64,000 bases of DNA from Himantopus leucocephalus. Its lineage: Eukaryota > Chordata > Aves > Charadriiformes > Recurvirostridae. Below the pieces are notes generated by a model, which saw nothing but the letters and a program-made list of their open reading frames with translations, made no database searches and was not told the DNA's origin. Shown here in pieces: positions 14,413-25,629 of the stretch. The stretch spans positions 40,992,548 to 41,056,547 of the forward strand of contig RSEF01000003.1 in NCBI GenBank assembly GCA_003993805.1. Direction: 5' to 3'. Numbering within the stretch: position 1 is the first letter of the stretch; each line of letters begins with the position of its first letter. Made by a program: the position numbers and the translations under genes.

Positions 14413-15709
14413 CTTAACAGTATAGAACAAAGATCTAAGGCAATGAATAGTATTATAGCATGTAGAAATAATGGGAGGTATAGTAAATGAAACCTGGGAG
14501 AATCTGTGGATAGCACAGCATGCTAAAAATAACTTCCATGCTGTGACTTGTAATAGTCCTGAGTGATAATAACCTTAATTTTTCTGTTTCTTTGAGGTCT
14601 AGTAGCTTTAGTACCATATTGGAGCACCAAGTGATTGTAGTGCAGAGAGAGGATTAATGACACTTTCTGAATCTCTTACAGAAGCAAATGGACTTTTTTT
14701 TAGAGGCAACCCATCCACACTTTGATCCAACACGCATGACAAAATGAAGAGATGTGTATTTACATAGATATCAGGCCTTGGAAAAAAAGATATAAATAAT
14801 AGCCTCCAATGGGTCAGGTAACTCATCATGGTATCTCACTATGTATTGAATTCCATCCCTGCACAATGAATGGGAACTATCAGACATCATTGTTTGAAAT
14901 GAGGCCAGCTGCTGTTACTGCAAAAGGTAATTAACTTTTACCACATAATTGTCTTTAATTTCCAAAAATATACACTGTAATTGGAACATTTTGGTGTGAT
15001 TTATAAAATACAATATGAAGGTTTGGGGTTTGGCTTGATTTACAAAGTTGGTTGTTAAAGTTATTTTTTCTCTCCAAAATGACTCTTCTCTTCAGGTAAA
15101 ACGTGTAATAGGAAGTATTTTGATAGCTATACGGAGTTAGTATTAGGAATGGCCTTGATCACAAAGGGCACCAGGTTTGCTAGTAATAGCCTTGTATGTC
15201 TGAGTTTTGGAATGAGCTGGGAAGAGCTGGAGGTGCATTTGGAAAGTCAGCTTATTAAAAACCCTCCTCAGCATGCTCTGTCCTTTGTGGCATCCCACTG
15301 TGGGCACTAAGCCAACACAGTGCAAATGCATCAACCTAAATGACTGTTTGTCCTAAATACGCTCTGATTTTTTGACTTTCGTATTTGCCTTGTAGCTTTT
15401 CTAGTCTTTGTATTAAATTTAGTGTGTTTATAACAGGACTTAGATACTTAAGCATCTTCAAGGACCTTGTGGAAGACATGTTGATAAATACTGGGATTTC
15501 TTCTATAATCCCGCCATGGATATTTTATTTATAATGCTGTAATAGTCTGCAGAACTTATGCAGCTTCAGGACCATGTGTGAGATACTGCAGAGCTACAAG
15601 AAATGAGAGAGTCTAGCAGAAAATATATTATTAGAGATCCCAAATTTGAAAAGATGGTGACTAACAGTACTCAAGGTACTTGAGGTGCTTGTTCCCATTT
15701 CTTTTACAG

Positions 15710-15822
15710 TGAATAAAATTAAGCATGGCCTCTGTTGTCAGGAAGAGGTAGAAGATGAGAACTATATGCTTTCTCGGTTGATGACGCTGGAAGAATTTCG
15801 AGACACAGATGAAAACTGGTAG
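15710..15822 (+). other. Candidate terminal or internal exon, unrecognised
   Basis: A good acceptor-like tract (GTTCCCATTTCTTTTACAG ending at 15709) precedes an open frame. Read from AAT at 15712, the frame gives 36 codons ending in TAG at 15820-15822. The product is acidic and protein-like in composition, including MLSRLMTLEEFRDTDENW before the stop. A weak donor (CTG|GTAGTG at 15818/15819) could instead make it a 109-bp internal exon. An AATAAA lies downstream at 16258-16263. I do not recognise the family. The same frame is also open back to 15661, so the splice site is not forced. With no neighbouring exons found, this could easily be chance or a decayed exon. Confidence 0.18.
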
Positions 15823-16055
15823 TGTATAAATGGAAGGACAGTTTTCTGAACAAATGAAAGGCTATCTGTTTTGATTACATAAAAAATACAGTTGAGGGAG
15901 CATCTATCCTGCATTGGGATGCTGCATCTAGTACTTGGCCCAAAGCACGTTTGTCCTCTAGGATGAATTATCTAATTGCTGATGCAAAATTTAGGGAGAT
16001 CTAATGTTGTTTCCCAGGTGCATACCGAAGAGAGGGTTTGGATTAAGCCCCAGTG

Positions 16056-16110
16056 ATTGTGGTGGGACTGCTCTGAGGATCCNATTGTGGTGGGAGTGCT
16101 CTGAGGATCT
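16056..16110 (+). repeat. 27-bp direct duplication around a single N
   Basis: Bases 16056-16082 and 16084-16110 are near-identical 27-bp copies with 2 mismatches (ACT/AGT and CC/CT), separated only by the N at 16083. This is best explained as two overlapping contig ends joined without merging. Confidence 0.8.
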
Positions 16111-17166
16111 GGAGCCATGATTAGCTGGGACACCACCACCACAACTGCCCTCTTTTGCAGCCAGTGCAACAGCAGCACGTTTCTGATAAACTGAAAACAG
16201 GCTTACCTCCACTTACACCCCTTTTTAAAAAATAATAATTATGTTTACTCAGACTTGAATAAAGACTTGGTCGAAGCTTTTCTGACAGTAGCTGGATTAC
16301 AGAGAAAACAAGAGTGTATCACCAGCCGTAGGCAGCTAACTAGCTCCCAGTATGCTCAAGAGGTTGGTGGCTGTGGGATGGCAGGGCTGGAGTCCAGACC
16401 TGGCTCATGAGACGCCTGCGTGATGCATCTGGTAAATGAATCTGTCTGAAAGCACACAAGTTTATTATACTAGGCCCCAGCTTATTTAATTTGTGAAATC
16501 CTAGTGAATCACAAATCCAGACAGAGTGACAAAATTCATAGCACTACATTAATTTCTGGCATTATTTTGTTTATTAGATTTATTGTGACTGATTGCTATT
16601 TTCTGCATGACTGCAGTCATATATGGAGATATATGAAGTTATTTTCACTCATGGATAAGTCTCCATAGTGTGTTGGCTCATTGCAAGCAAAACAACTGTA
16701 AAATAATATTATTCATAGATACAGAAGACCCATTTAGCAAAGAACTGTCTGGAAAGAGGATCCTTGTGTGGTATTTTTTGTCAGTTAGAAAACATGAGCT
16801 TGGATGGTTTTCCAATAGCATGGAGTTCAGTAGGAGGCATTTTGTGAAAGGAATGGGTTATGTGATAATAAAATTTATCTTCTTATTACTGATTCTCATT
16901 TTCCTCCTCTTGTTTCGTTGATCCAAATGTTCCCTTTTGTGCAATTTTCTAGTTATGCTAACTAAAAACATAAGTTTCAGTATTTAATACTGTGGATACT
17001 GAAACACAATTCATTTGAATAGTCAGAAAACTACCAGCTGTTATAAGCCTACACACATCTTCAGCTACTGTTCGCAGTCTCCTTTGATTGTTTAATTGTC
17101 CAATTTCAACTATCTGCTTTCATTATTATGTATCTATTTGCTTTGTTTCTTGAGTGTCCTACAGGG

Positions 17167-17184
17167 TTTTTTTTTTTTTTTTTT
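17167..17184. repeat. Poly-T run followed by CCAG
   Basis: Eighteen T followed by CCAG resembles a polypyrimidine tract with an acceptor, but no sustained open frame or donor was identified after it. Confidence 0.7.
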
Positions 17185-17644
17185 CCAGAAGTGTACAGAA
17201 GTTTAACAAACATATCTTTGGGTACAAATGTAATTTGATAATTTGCTATCAAAACTTCAAACCCTTAGTGAGTTAGTGTGCTCAGAAACAAGCCTCTGAA
17301 ATATTAAGAGATTGATGCCTAAGTATCACAAAAAGAGAGCTTCGGTTAAAAAAGAAACAGTCCCTCTACTCTCTTGATATTCAACTTATTGAATCAAGTG
17401 GAGAGGAAGTTACAGATTAATCAAATGAATATTCTCACTCAGTCCAGAGCAGTGAAATCAGTTCTGAGAAGATGTCCATATTTTTATTTTAAAAGGGCAT
17501 TAAGTCAGAGACTATTTCCTTTTTGTCTACATAAAACACAAGATACTCAAAGTCCAGAAGGGTCAAAATCATAAAAAGTTTGGCAATGGACTATTGCTTA
17601 CCCTACAAACATCTTTAAAAGTTTTGCTGATTTGGTGAAAAAAG

Positions 17645-17666
17645 GTCCATACATTATTGTATGGAC
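17645..17666. repeat. Perfect 9-bp inverted repeat, 4-base loop
   Basis: The arms GTCCATACA (17645-17653) and TGTATGGAC (17658-17666) pair perfectly around a TTAT loop. The stem is too short for a microRNA precursor. It is probably chance or a small structured site. Confidence 0.6.
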
Positions 17667-20210
17667 ATTTGGTCATCTAAGAATTTCAAGGTGGTGCAGA
17701 ATGTAATTAAATGCGTTACAGCTGCTGATCCTCAGTACCCATTTGATCTATTTTTACTGCATTAAAACAAATGGAACATGTGTTTGCTATCCACCCAAAG
17801 TCTACTGACTATGTAATATATGTTTTTCATAAAAAGTCATGATAATTTTCAAAGTGAATTCAATTTAACTAACATTGGATTATAAATACGATGTGCCAAA
17901 GACCTCTTTATACCTTTTGGACACAATGTCTAGCAGGTGTTTATCAATGCAACATTTTTGAAAATGAAGGCATCACTTTGACATCCCTTTGTTTTGTAGT
18001 GGTTTTCGTCTGCACTTGGTGGTGGAAATGGGAAACAGTCCTAAAAGCTGTTCATATTTTACATTAATATATAACATAGTATGTTGCCGTGCACCCATCC
18101 CAGTGAATGTAGTTATTATGTATAGTATGCAATTCTGTCATTCTTTCTTACAACTATTATCTTATTGCCTGATCTTTTTTCACTGGAAGCAATGGGAATT
18201 CTGCTGTTGACCCTAGACAAAGCAGCAATCAAGTCCTTGCTCAGCAAGCAGTCCTATTGATTTCACTCAAATCACTCGCAGGTCATGGTACTACTCAACA
18301 TGAATCAGAATGATAAAATAAAGCTGTAGGTCCCCTTTTTACACAAGGGAGTACAATGATGCAGAGAAAACAAACTATCTGAACCTCTCTCCTCAGACTG
18401 TCTTGACATCAAGTCCATTTGTATTATGAATACACAGCTTCTTCACTTCGAAATGTTTGCCCAGGTATAATATATTAATATTTTTATTCAACAAATGCAA
18501 GATGAGCAGTGGGAAAACTACTACCTATTCTTAGGGCAAACTTAAGCCGTACTTACATGGCACAAGGTCATAATCTTTTGTGGTCATTCTTTATATGTGT
18601 GCTTATATCTTCTATTTATTCCATACTTTTTTTCCTATCTATGAAATTACTTCTTTATTGCCTATACTCTCATTTGCTTCTTGACACTACCTTTTTTCCC
18701 ATCTCCAGTTCTTTTGCATGTTTTGTTTTTATTTCCATTTCTTCAATGACATTCTTCATTTCCACTCTTTTTGTTGTTATTTTTCTTACTCCTGCATTCT
18801 CTCTCCCTCTGCCCTTGTTTGTTAAATCTTTCTCCTACATCTTCTTAGACACCATTTCATTTTCTGCTTCTGTGCTCTGAGAAGACAGACATTCTCCCTT
18901 TTAATGATTGCTTTTTCCATCACAATTGCTGCATCTTTAAATTTGCTGTTCTCTTTCTCAGGTTGCAGTAAGTTTTATCTGGTCCACTTTTCTATTTTCC
19001 CTCCAGTTCTACCTTCCCACTTCCCCTTCATTTAGTCTATTCTAGCTGTTGTCTGTGGTCTATCTTATTCTAACTTATTTTGCACTTTCACTACCACTTT
19101 ATTTCACTTGATCCTCTGCCATCTTGTTCTGTTTCCCAGAGGAACACGGACGGTGAACCTGACATGAAAACGGCACAATAGAGGCAGATGAGAGTTGATT
19201 AATTCCCGCCCACCTCCCTTCCATTCTTCTGCAGTCACTCTGCTCAGAGCTTGAGAAGTGGAACAGAAAGGTGGGAAGATATGAAACTACATGTTGAAGT
19301 GTGATCACCAATGTGCTTCAGACTACATAGTTATTACTGTTTTGATTGCTCTTCTAATGGGGAAGCAGAACTCTCTCTAACAGAGAGATATGGGCTGATA
19401 GGTTTTCCTGAAAAACTAGCCAAGACTAAAATTCGGCTGCAGTTATTATTAAAATAATGTCAGAACACGCACATACATAATATGACCCTAGTTACAAAGA
19501 ATTTACAATGAAAGAAACACCCCAAAACCTAAAGTTAAAGACTGGGGAATAAAATGGACGTATGAGTTGAACAAGTATTTGCCTTATGTTCTTATCCAGG
19601 CTTTAGCCAGACAGCTTATTCTTTCATGATTTTCCACAGTGAAAACATGTTCAAATGAAATTCATCAATTCCAAGAAGCCCATATTAATTTTGCATAGAT
19701 AACTGAGTTTTGCATAATTACTTAAATTGGATCAAAGTAGTAACTGCTTCAGGATTCTCCCTCACTGGGAAGTCTTTGGTATAGTTTCTACGCAGATGGT
19801 AAAGCTGAAGCACCCTGAGTTCACACGAAACAGTTTCTTGAGAGCAATGGTGGAACAGGCAGCAAAATATTCTTTTACAAAGCAAGTCCACAATAGATTT
19901 TGTGTTCACTTGAACAACTGAACTCATGGAAGATGTCAGTGGTGACCACTGGGTATCCTAGTTCTGGAAAAAGAAGTGGTCTGAGAGCCCACTCCCTGCT
20001 TTTTCAAATGTCAAAAGTAGTTTTGTTACTCCAGATGAAAACATGAAGCTTCTTTCTCATCCTGAGCCCACATTTCAATATTGCTCATGCACTGTGAAGC
20101 CCTCTGGAAAATTTCAGTTGGGGAACAGATATTTCTGCTAAGGCTATAATCCTTGCATGCCAGAGCTGCTGAAAACCACCATTTGTGATAGTGTGGCAAT
20201 TATTTTCCAG

Positions 20211-20223
20211 GTGCCATGGCAAC
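20211..20223. promoter_or_regulatory. RFX X-box-like motif
   Basis: GTGCCATGGCAAC is an imperfect inverted repeat that fits the known X-box pattern bound by RFX transcription factors (GTNRCC, short spacer, RGYAAC). In vertebrates, X-boxes occur at ciliary-gene promoters and at enhancers. No gene start is visible nearby, so any role would be distal, and a motif of this degeneracy can occur by chance. Confidence 0.3.
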
Positions 20224-22018
20224 AAAGTAGAAAAGGAGCCTCTTCCTCCCCTGGCCCCGAATCCCTGAAGGCACGATCCTTCAGGCTACCTTGGGGCTGA
20301 TTTGGGAGATCCAAGCAGAATGCAAATGTGTTGAAGCAAACTACGCTCTAAAAAGCAGCAGGGGAAAAGATGACTATTTTCTGTTACTTATGCATTTAGC
20401 AACATCCAAAGTTTTAGTTTTCTATGGAATACTTTTCTGAATTTCGGCATAAATTGGTGCTCTGGCCATGTAAACATTACTGTGTTTACCTTTCACTCCA
20501 AGCTGTGACTTCCTCCACTATGTGTTACTTTGCAGCACGTTTAATTCCACAACGGCATCAATCAGTTCCTTACAAACTGGGGTTATTTTCCAGCCAAAAA
20601 GTGTTCTTAAGACTTTTATTTGTGAGTCAAGAATGCATTGCTGTATGAGCTAAAGCTGTTTTAATGAGCTTACTTAAGGTGGTTTATTTGGCTTTGCTTT
20701 GTTTTTAACCCTGGATTCTCCCTCATATCAACAGGTGTAGTAAAAACATAATACATTTTTCAGAGATAGAGACTCACTAATGGCAGGTGCCATTAGCTTG
20801 CCTGTCCTGATTTCTTGCCGCAGACCACAAAATCTCCCCATGCTGACTCTGGCTTGAGCTCGGTAATTGTTTTTGATGAAATCACATCTTCTGAGGAGGC
20901 ATGTGGGACTGAAAAGGTAAATTCAGTGTCAAATTACGTAGTAGATTAAATGTATGAGTCTTTCACCTCTTGAGACTTACCTTAGGCTTTCATTCTGAAA
21001 TACAAAGTGCACCAAATAAATGCATTTATAAATTGTTGGAGAGAGTGGCATGGATGATATATAGGCAGGATGGTGCATGAGTTTCCTGGACTCTGGATTT
21101 AGTATGCCTTTGCCTTTAACTGAGTAAGAGACAGACAGGCTTAGAAAGATGTTCAAAGCAGCTCACGTATCACCAAGCTGTTTTATAGGAGTGAGGCTAA
21201 TTTTGTAGTAAGAAAAACTTGCTAGTGTAATACAGTATTGTTGGCCAGAACTCTGCAAACTAATTTTTCAGTTCAGCAGTGGAATTGAGGGAAAATAAAA
21301 ATTTGTATCAGGTAGAGAATCATTCTTTTGTTCTACATACTGGTGGGATGCACACCAGTCTCCACTGGCATGAGTCAGTGCGATACATGATCCCAGGTGG
21401 ACGTATCTCCTCCTTCCTTCTCCTTTATAGTGGTAAATTATATAGCTTTAGTTTAGTTCTCATTGTTGCATAGCCAAAATATTCATGGGCAATAAGGTTC
21501 TGCATTTTATTAAGTATTACCAAATATTGTTTATTTGCATCAAAAACTATTGCAAGAAGTTGAAGAGTTTCATCTTCTTAGGAGACTCTGTGTTGGTCAG
21601 CGTCTTTGAAGTACTCTCATTATTTCTAACATGTTTTTTACTGACCTTTAATAGAACTGACTTTCTGCTGCTAAATCAAAGTGTTTGTCCTTTAGGTCGT
21701 TGTTTATGACCAGTTCCACAGGCAGTCTGCTGCATACTCCCCATCACTCTGTTGCTGTTGTTTTGCTCACACATCAAGCAAGCACCCTCCCAGTTTGGGG
21801 CGTTGTGTTGTCAGTCCATGGACACAAACATGTGGAAGCTCTCCTGACTTCTAAGTACAGTAGCACTGGTGAAATCAGCATAGCGTTAATAAACAGAAAC
21901 AAAGGTAGTGAAGGTAAAAAGGTACAAGATAACAAACACCCAACCCTTGCTTTAGTCCAAATACAGGTTATTGACAAATGTGGGTTGTGAGGGGTTTTTT
22001 GTTTGTTTTTGTTTGTGG

Positions 22019-22118
22019 NNNNNNNNNNNNNNNNNNNNNNNNNNNNNNNNNNNNNNNNNNNNNNNNNNNNNNNNNNNNNNNNNNNNNNNNNNNNNNNNNN
22101 NNNNNNNNNNNNNNNNNN
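22019..22118. other. 100-base assembly gap
   Basis: Exactly 100 N, a conventional placeholder for a gap of unknown or default size. The left flank is T/G-rich low-complexity sequence. The right flank begins directly with a CR1 tail, so the missing sequence probably includes repeat or simple-repeat DNA. Confidence 0.98.
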
Positions 22119-22168
22119 TCATAGAATAGTTTGGGTTGGAAGGGACCTTTAAAAGCCATCTGGTCCTC
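22119..22168 (-). mobile_element. CR1 3'-end fragment next to gap
   Basis: Directly after the gap, TCATAGAATAGTTTGGGTTGG and the following AAGGGACCTTTAAAAGCCATCTGGTCC match the inverted 3' end of CR1. The fragment is about 50 bp. Its tail faces the gap, so further tail units may lie in the missing bases. Confidence 0.85.
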
Positions 22169-22362
22169 TTTTATTCCTCATAATGGAAAGTTAATTTTTA
22201 ACCTCCATGTTGTTAGTTTTAAGAGAGAAGGAACTACAGAGAAAAGTAGAATCAGTAATAAATTAGGCTTAGATTAACAATAGTAGAATTTCCATTTTGT
22301 TCTATACTTACCAAATCCTTGCTGTGTAGTCATTAAGCTTTTTTGTGTTACCATTTCCCCAG

Positions 22363-22431
22363 CTGAAAAACTTCCACACTTTCTACAATGATCTGTGCCA
22401 GTGTTCCCTCTGTGGTTTTCTCCTCCTAAAA
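22363..22431 (+). other. Candidate 69-bp cassette exon, unrecognised
   Basis: A pyrimidine-rich tract ending CCATTTCCCCAG (AG at 22361-22362) is followed by 69 bases open in phase 0, then a strong donor A|GTGAGT at 22432. The 23 codons read LKNFHTFYNDLCQCSLCGFL plus LLK. The length divisible by three with both sites strong is the pattern of a skippable cassette exon. I do not recognise the peptide, and no partner exons were found. Chance is a real possibility. Confidence 0.17.
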
Positions 22432-22654
22432 GTGAGTGGAGTCAGGGTTTTGTTTTTTTCTGAGCTGCCCAAAAACTTTCCAGTGCATTACCTGCTACTG
22501 GAGCAAAAAAATGACTATTCATCTTATGATATTCAGATGACACAGTAAAAGCTCTTGAGAAAAGAGGCAGGATGGAGCCTGTTGATCAAATTTATTAGAA
22601 TGAATTCTACCCAAAGGAAAGAGAAAGAGTGGTGTGGAGTCCTAGAAAATGAAA

Positions 22655-22744
22655 TGGATTAGAAACCTGTGGGCAACTCAAGCACAGCAGAGCAGACTTG
22701 ATCTTAAAAGTCCCTTCTAACCTAGACGATTCTATGATCTTATG
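22655..22744 (+). mobile_element. CR1 3'-end fragment, plus strand
   Basis: The segment contains CAGACTTGATCTTAAAAGTC, then CCCTTCTAACCTAGACGATT and CTATGATCT. This is the plus-strand form of the CR1 3' end with its tail units. The left boundary is vague because the upstream part is diverged. It is oriented opposite to the fragments at 22119 and 23075, so these are separate insertions. Confidence 0.75.
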
Positions 22745-23074
22745 AGGAACTAATGGGGCTGAGCAATAAAGTATTGTTCACACTCACACATGCATGGCTT
22801 AAGGTATTGTGCCTTTGACTATTCAGCATGGATGAGATACTTCCAAGCTAATTATGAATTTCCTCAAACATCACCTGGTTTTAATGTATGGAAAAATAAG
22901 TCTGCTGCTTTGCTGACTGGGATTCAGAACACCAGTTTGCATGAAAGACTAGTCAACGTACAGAAGCTACACAAATTAAAAAAAAGTTTTTGATTTTATT
23001 CAACTAGTATTTTGAACTATCAATATGCCAATAAAAGTGTCAAGGTTGTTTTTCACACATCCGGAATTATACGN

Positions 23075-23330
23075 ATCATCAAATCCAACCATCAACCTAA
23101 CACTGTCAAAACCACCACGAAATCATATCCCTCAGCACCACATCTACACGTCTTTTAAATACCTCCGGGGATGGTGATTCAACCACTTCCCTGGGCAGCC
23201 TGTTCCAATGCTTCATAACCCTTTCAGTGAAGAAATTTTTCATAATATATATAACAGCCCTAACCGTCTTTCATGTCATAATAAATATTCATGTCATAAT
23301 AAATATAACAGCCCTAACCATCTTTGAGGT
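23075..23330 (-). mobile_element. CR1 fragment, minus strand, with internal rearrangement
   Basis: After the single N at 23074, the sequence matches an inverted CR1 3' region: ATCATCAAATCCAACCATCA, AACACTGTCAAAACCACCAC, then the AGCACCACATCTACACGTCT and CCTGGGCAGCCTGTTCCAATG blocks. The usual tail and first tens of bases (the part normally reading ATAGAATCATnnAGGTTGG) are missing just left of the N. After GAAGAAATTTTTCATAATAT the element jumps to a more 5' CR1 segment (ATAACAGCCCTAACC then TCATGTC). That implies an internal deletion, and this distal segment is then locally duplicated (see 23251). Confidence 0.85.
23251..23319. repeat. Nested local duplication (18-bp unit, 54-bp period)
   Basis: ATAACAGCCCTAACC occurs at 23251-23265 and again at 23305-23319, 54 bp apart. 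Between the copies, TCATGTCATAATAAATAT occurs twice in tandem (23271-23288 and 23289-23306). The pattern fits a small replication-slippage event inside an old CR1 copy. Confidence 0.85.
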
Positions 23331-24650
23331 GTAAGTAAAACAGCCTGTTGATAAGGTCAGTTGGACCAACAAAAAATTAATGGACAATTCCAACAGACAG
23401 CAGTATTTAATTGTCTGAAGGCAGTCTTTGCTAGGAATTTTGTTTCCAGGTAGCTTAACTATCTAAGAATGAAAGTTCAGGGTTTGGGGTTGTTCTTTTT
23501 TTTCATTTTTCATTTTCTTTGAAACAAGGACAGATCTGGAATGACTGTAAAAATCACCCAAAGGAAAAGAGGTCTTGGAAATGTTTAAGAAATCATTCTG
23601 ATAAGGAATATATATAAGATCATGTAATGTCATTTGGTATGTAGATGTACTATTGTAACCAAGGATAAATCAGAACTGAGCAACCAATAATCACACATTC
23701 TGCTATTCCTGTAGTTTTTGGGGTTTATTTGGTTGGTTTCTTTTGTTTGTTCTCTGTTTCAATCCATTCTAGTCAACTGCCTACATTGATCAGTACAGAA
23801 TTAACCTGTATGTGAAGCAAAAGGAAAAAATCTTTTGATAAAGCCTGAAGTCTTCCTCTCCTCTGCCTTCGTTCCTGTCCCCTTCATCCTATTCTCTCCT
23901 AAAACAGATGCAAGATCTAAAAAGAAAGCCCAAAGAGCAGAAAAAGAATTGCTGGGAAATAGTTGGGAATTCAAAGTCACGGTGTGTAACAGTCAATTAA
24001 GAAAAAGAAAAATCAAGATGAATTAGAAATTACAAAAGAGAGCATAAAGTTCCAGAAACTGAGAAATGGAGAAGTAGAAGCAAAGATTAAAACTGTAAAT
24101 CAACACTAAAACAATACTTCAGTTCAGCTTTCTGTCTGCAGACTGATGGTGGAAACAAAGGGAAACCAGGATGGTGAATGGGAATGAGAAGACAAAACTG
24201 CTATGATCACAGCTGACCTAGAAGCAGAAATCAAAGGCCACGTCTGTGCTGCAGGGGAAAAGCAAATAAAAGGCATGCCATACATTCAAGATGTCCACTT
24301 TCTTTGTAACACCTGTATGTCCTGCTCTGTTACTAAACAATTAAATTAATTTCATTCAGATAAACCAGACACGGTTCTTTGTCCTGAAGAGGCGGTCATG
24401 TTGATTGCTGCTACAGCTCGAACTTCTTAAGTTAATTTACCAGTTGGGTGAATATGATGTGTTTTGAGCATGGAAAAAAGAAAAGGAAATAACAAAATGT
24501 TGACATTTCAAGGCAGCCTGCACATTTGGTTCATCCACAACAACTAAGCCTATCCCTGCACAGCAGAACAGAGCCAGGAGCCCCCAGCTGTGCAGGCTGC
24601 AGGATCCTTCACAGTATTGCACTGTTTCGTCTTTTCTATATGACTCTTTC

Positions 24651-24679
24651 CATCAAAAAACATCAAAAAAAAAAAAAAA
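24651..24679. repeat. A-rich simple repeat
   Basis: Two CATCAAAAAA units run into a poly-A run of 15 (24665-24679). No retroposed gene was recognised on its 5' side. Confidence 0.65.
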
Positions 24680-25560
24680 GTGTGCTTTAGGCACTCAAAC
24701 AGTCATTGTATGACTTCGCCTTAAGCCCCTGACTAAAACAAGGCAGAGGGTTGCTGTTTTCCAGATGAGGTATTAGGTGAGTTCTGCTTGCGTCTTTCTA
24801 CTCACCCCATGGCTATTGCACACTGGAGGTTGGCAGCACCCACTGACCTGAGGTAGGGAGCATACATGCTGCAGAGTGCTCTTTCGTACACCTCATCCTC
24901 CAGCCTCCATCATCCAGTGCCTAGCAGTAATTTGGGTATAATCAGGTATATGAGATACAGGGGTTTCCCAAAACTCTGCCTCCCCTGCTGTCGGGCATAA
25001 AACCAAGCGTAATACAACAGAGTTCTCACTGCCATTGCTGAAGAGTACTCATGTGAAAACTAATTAACTGGGCTGCCTTCAAGAACAGACCATGTTTGTT
25101 TGGGTTAGAAATTTTAGTTGTTGCAGCCTGTACCCATTGGATGAGATAAGACATTTGGGAAAAATCTGTTTTTCCATTGTCATGCCAATAACAGCTCTGT
25201 TAGATTCAAATGCTAAATTAAACAAAAAAGCTGTGTTACCTTGTGTTGTTCTGCAGTTCATCCCCTCCTGTTTGTTTGTTTCTGTCCAAGTTAATTCAGT
25301 ACCTCTTATAAAAATGCAAAAATGCTGTTTCTCCATCTACATCCCAGGTAAGATCATCCTATCGCATTTTAGCCATTCTGAATAGATTTCTCACAGACAC
25401 CAAGGCTGTAATTCCCAGTGATAAGACATACTGGGGTTTTACAATTGTAGATATTATACAGCTTATTTAAATCGTTACTTATGGCCTGAAACTCTGGTTT
25501 TTTGGCTGAGATGTGTGAGTCTGTACAAAACTGCTTTGTTTTTACGATGATTTCTTTCAG

Positions 25561-25629
25561 CAGCTTCTACAAAGAGGACCGCAGGCGAAGTGCCAGCTCT
25601 CACAAATCCAGCAGCTGATACAGCAGTGA
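25561..25629 (+). other. Weak candidate exon, unrecognised
   Basis: An acceptor-like tract (GATTTCTTTCAG ending at 25560) is followed by a GC-richer stretch open in more than one frame. One frame from 25561 is glutamine-rich and stops at TGA 25627-25629. Another from 25562 gives SFYKEDRRRSASSHKSSS and stops at TGA 25616-25618. The frames cannot both be right, and no homology is recognised, so this is weak. Confidence 0.1.

Larger units (their letters stand above)
14413..22018. other. Mostly unique noncoding sequence
   Basis: No confident gene or interspersed repeat was seen, apart from the small features listed separately (candidate exon at 15710, short duplication at 16056, hairpin at 17645, X-box-like site at 20211). 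A poly-T run of 18 lies at 17167-17184. The stretch at 18600-19080 is rich in pyrimidines on the plus strand, with a 123-codon hydrophobic open frame (18509-18880). That frame is a by-product of T/C-rich composition and not evidence of a membrane protein. The T/G-rich end (about 21991-22018) runs into a sequencing gap. Confidence 0.55.

Noticed and set aside
18509..18880. Hydrophobic 123-codon frame resembling a membrane protein
   Set aside because: The stretch is pyrimidine-rich, which automatically yields Phe/Leu/Ser/Ile codons. The apparent membrane character is compositional.
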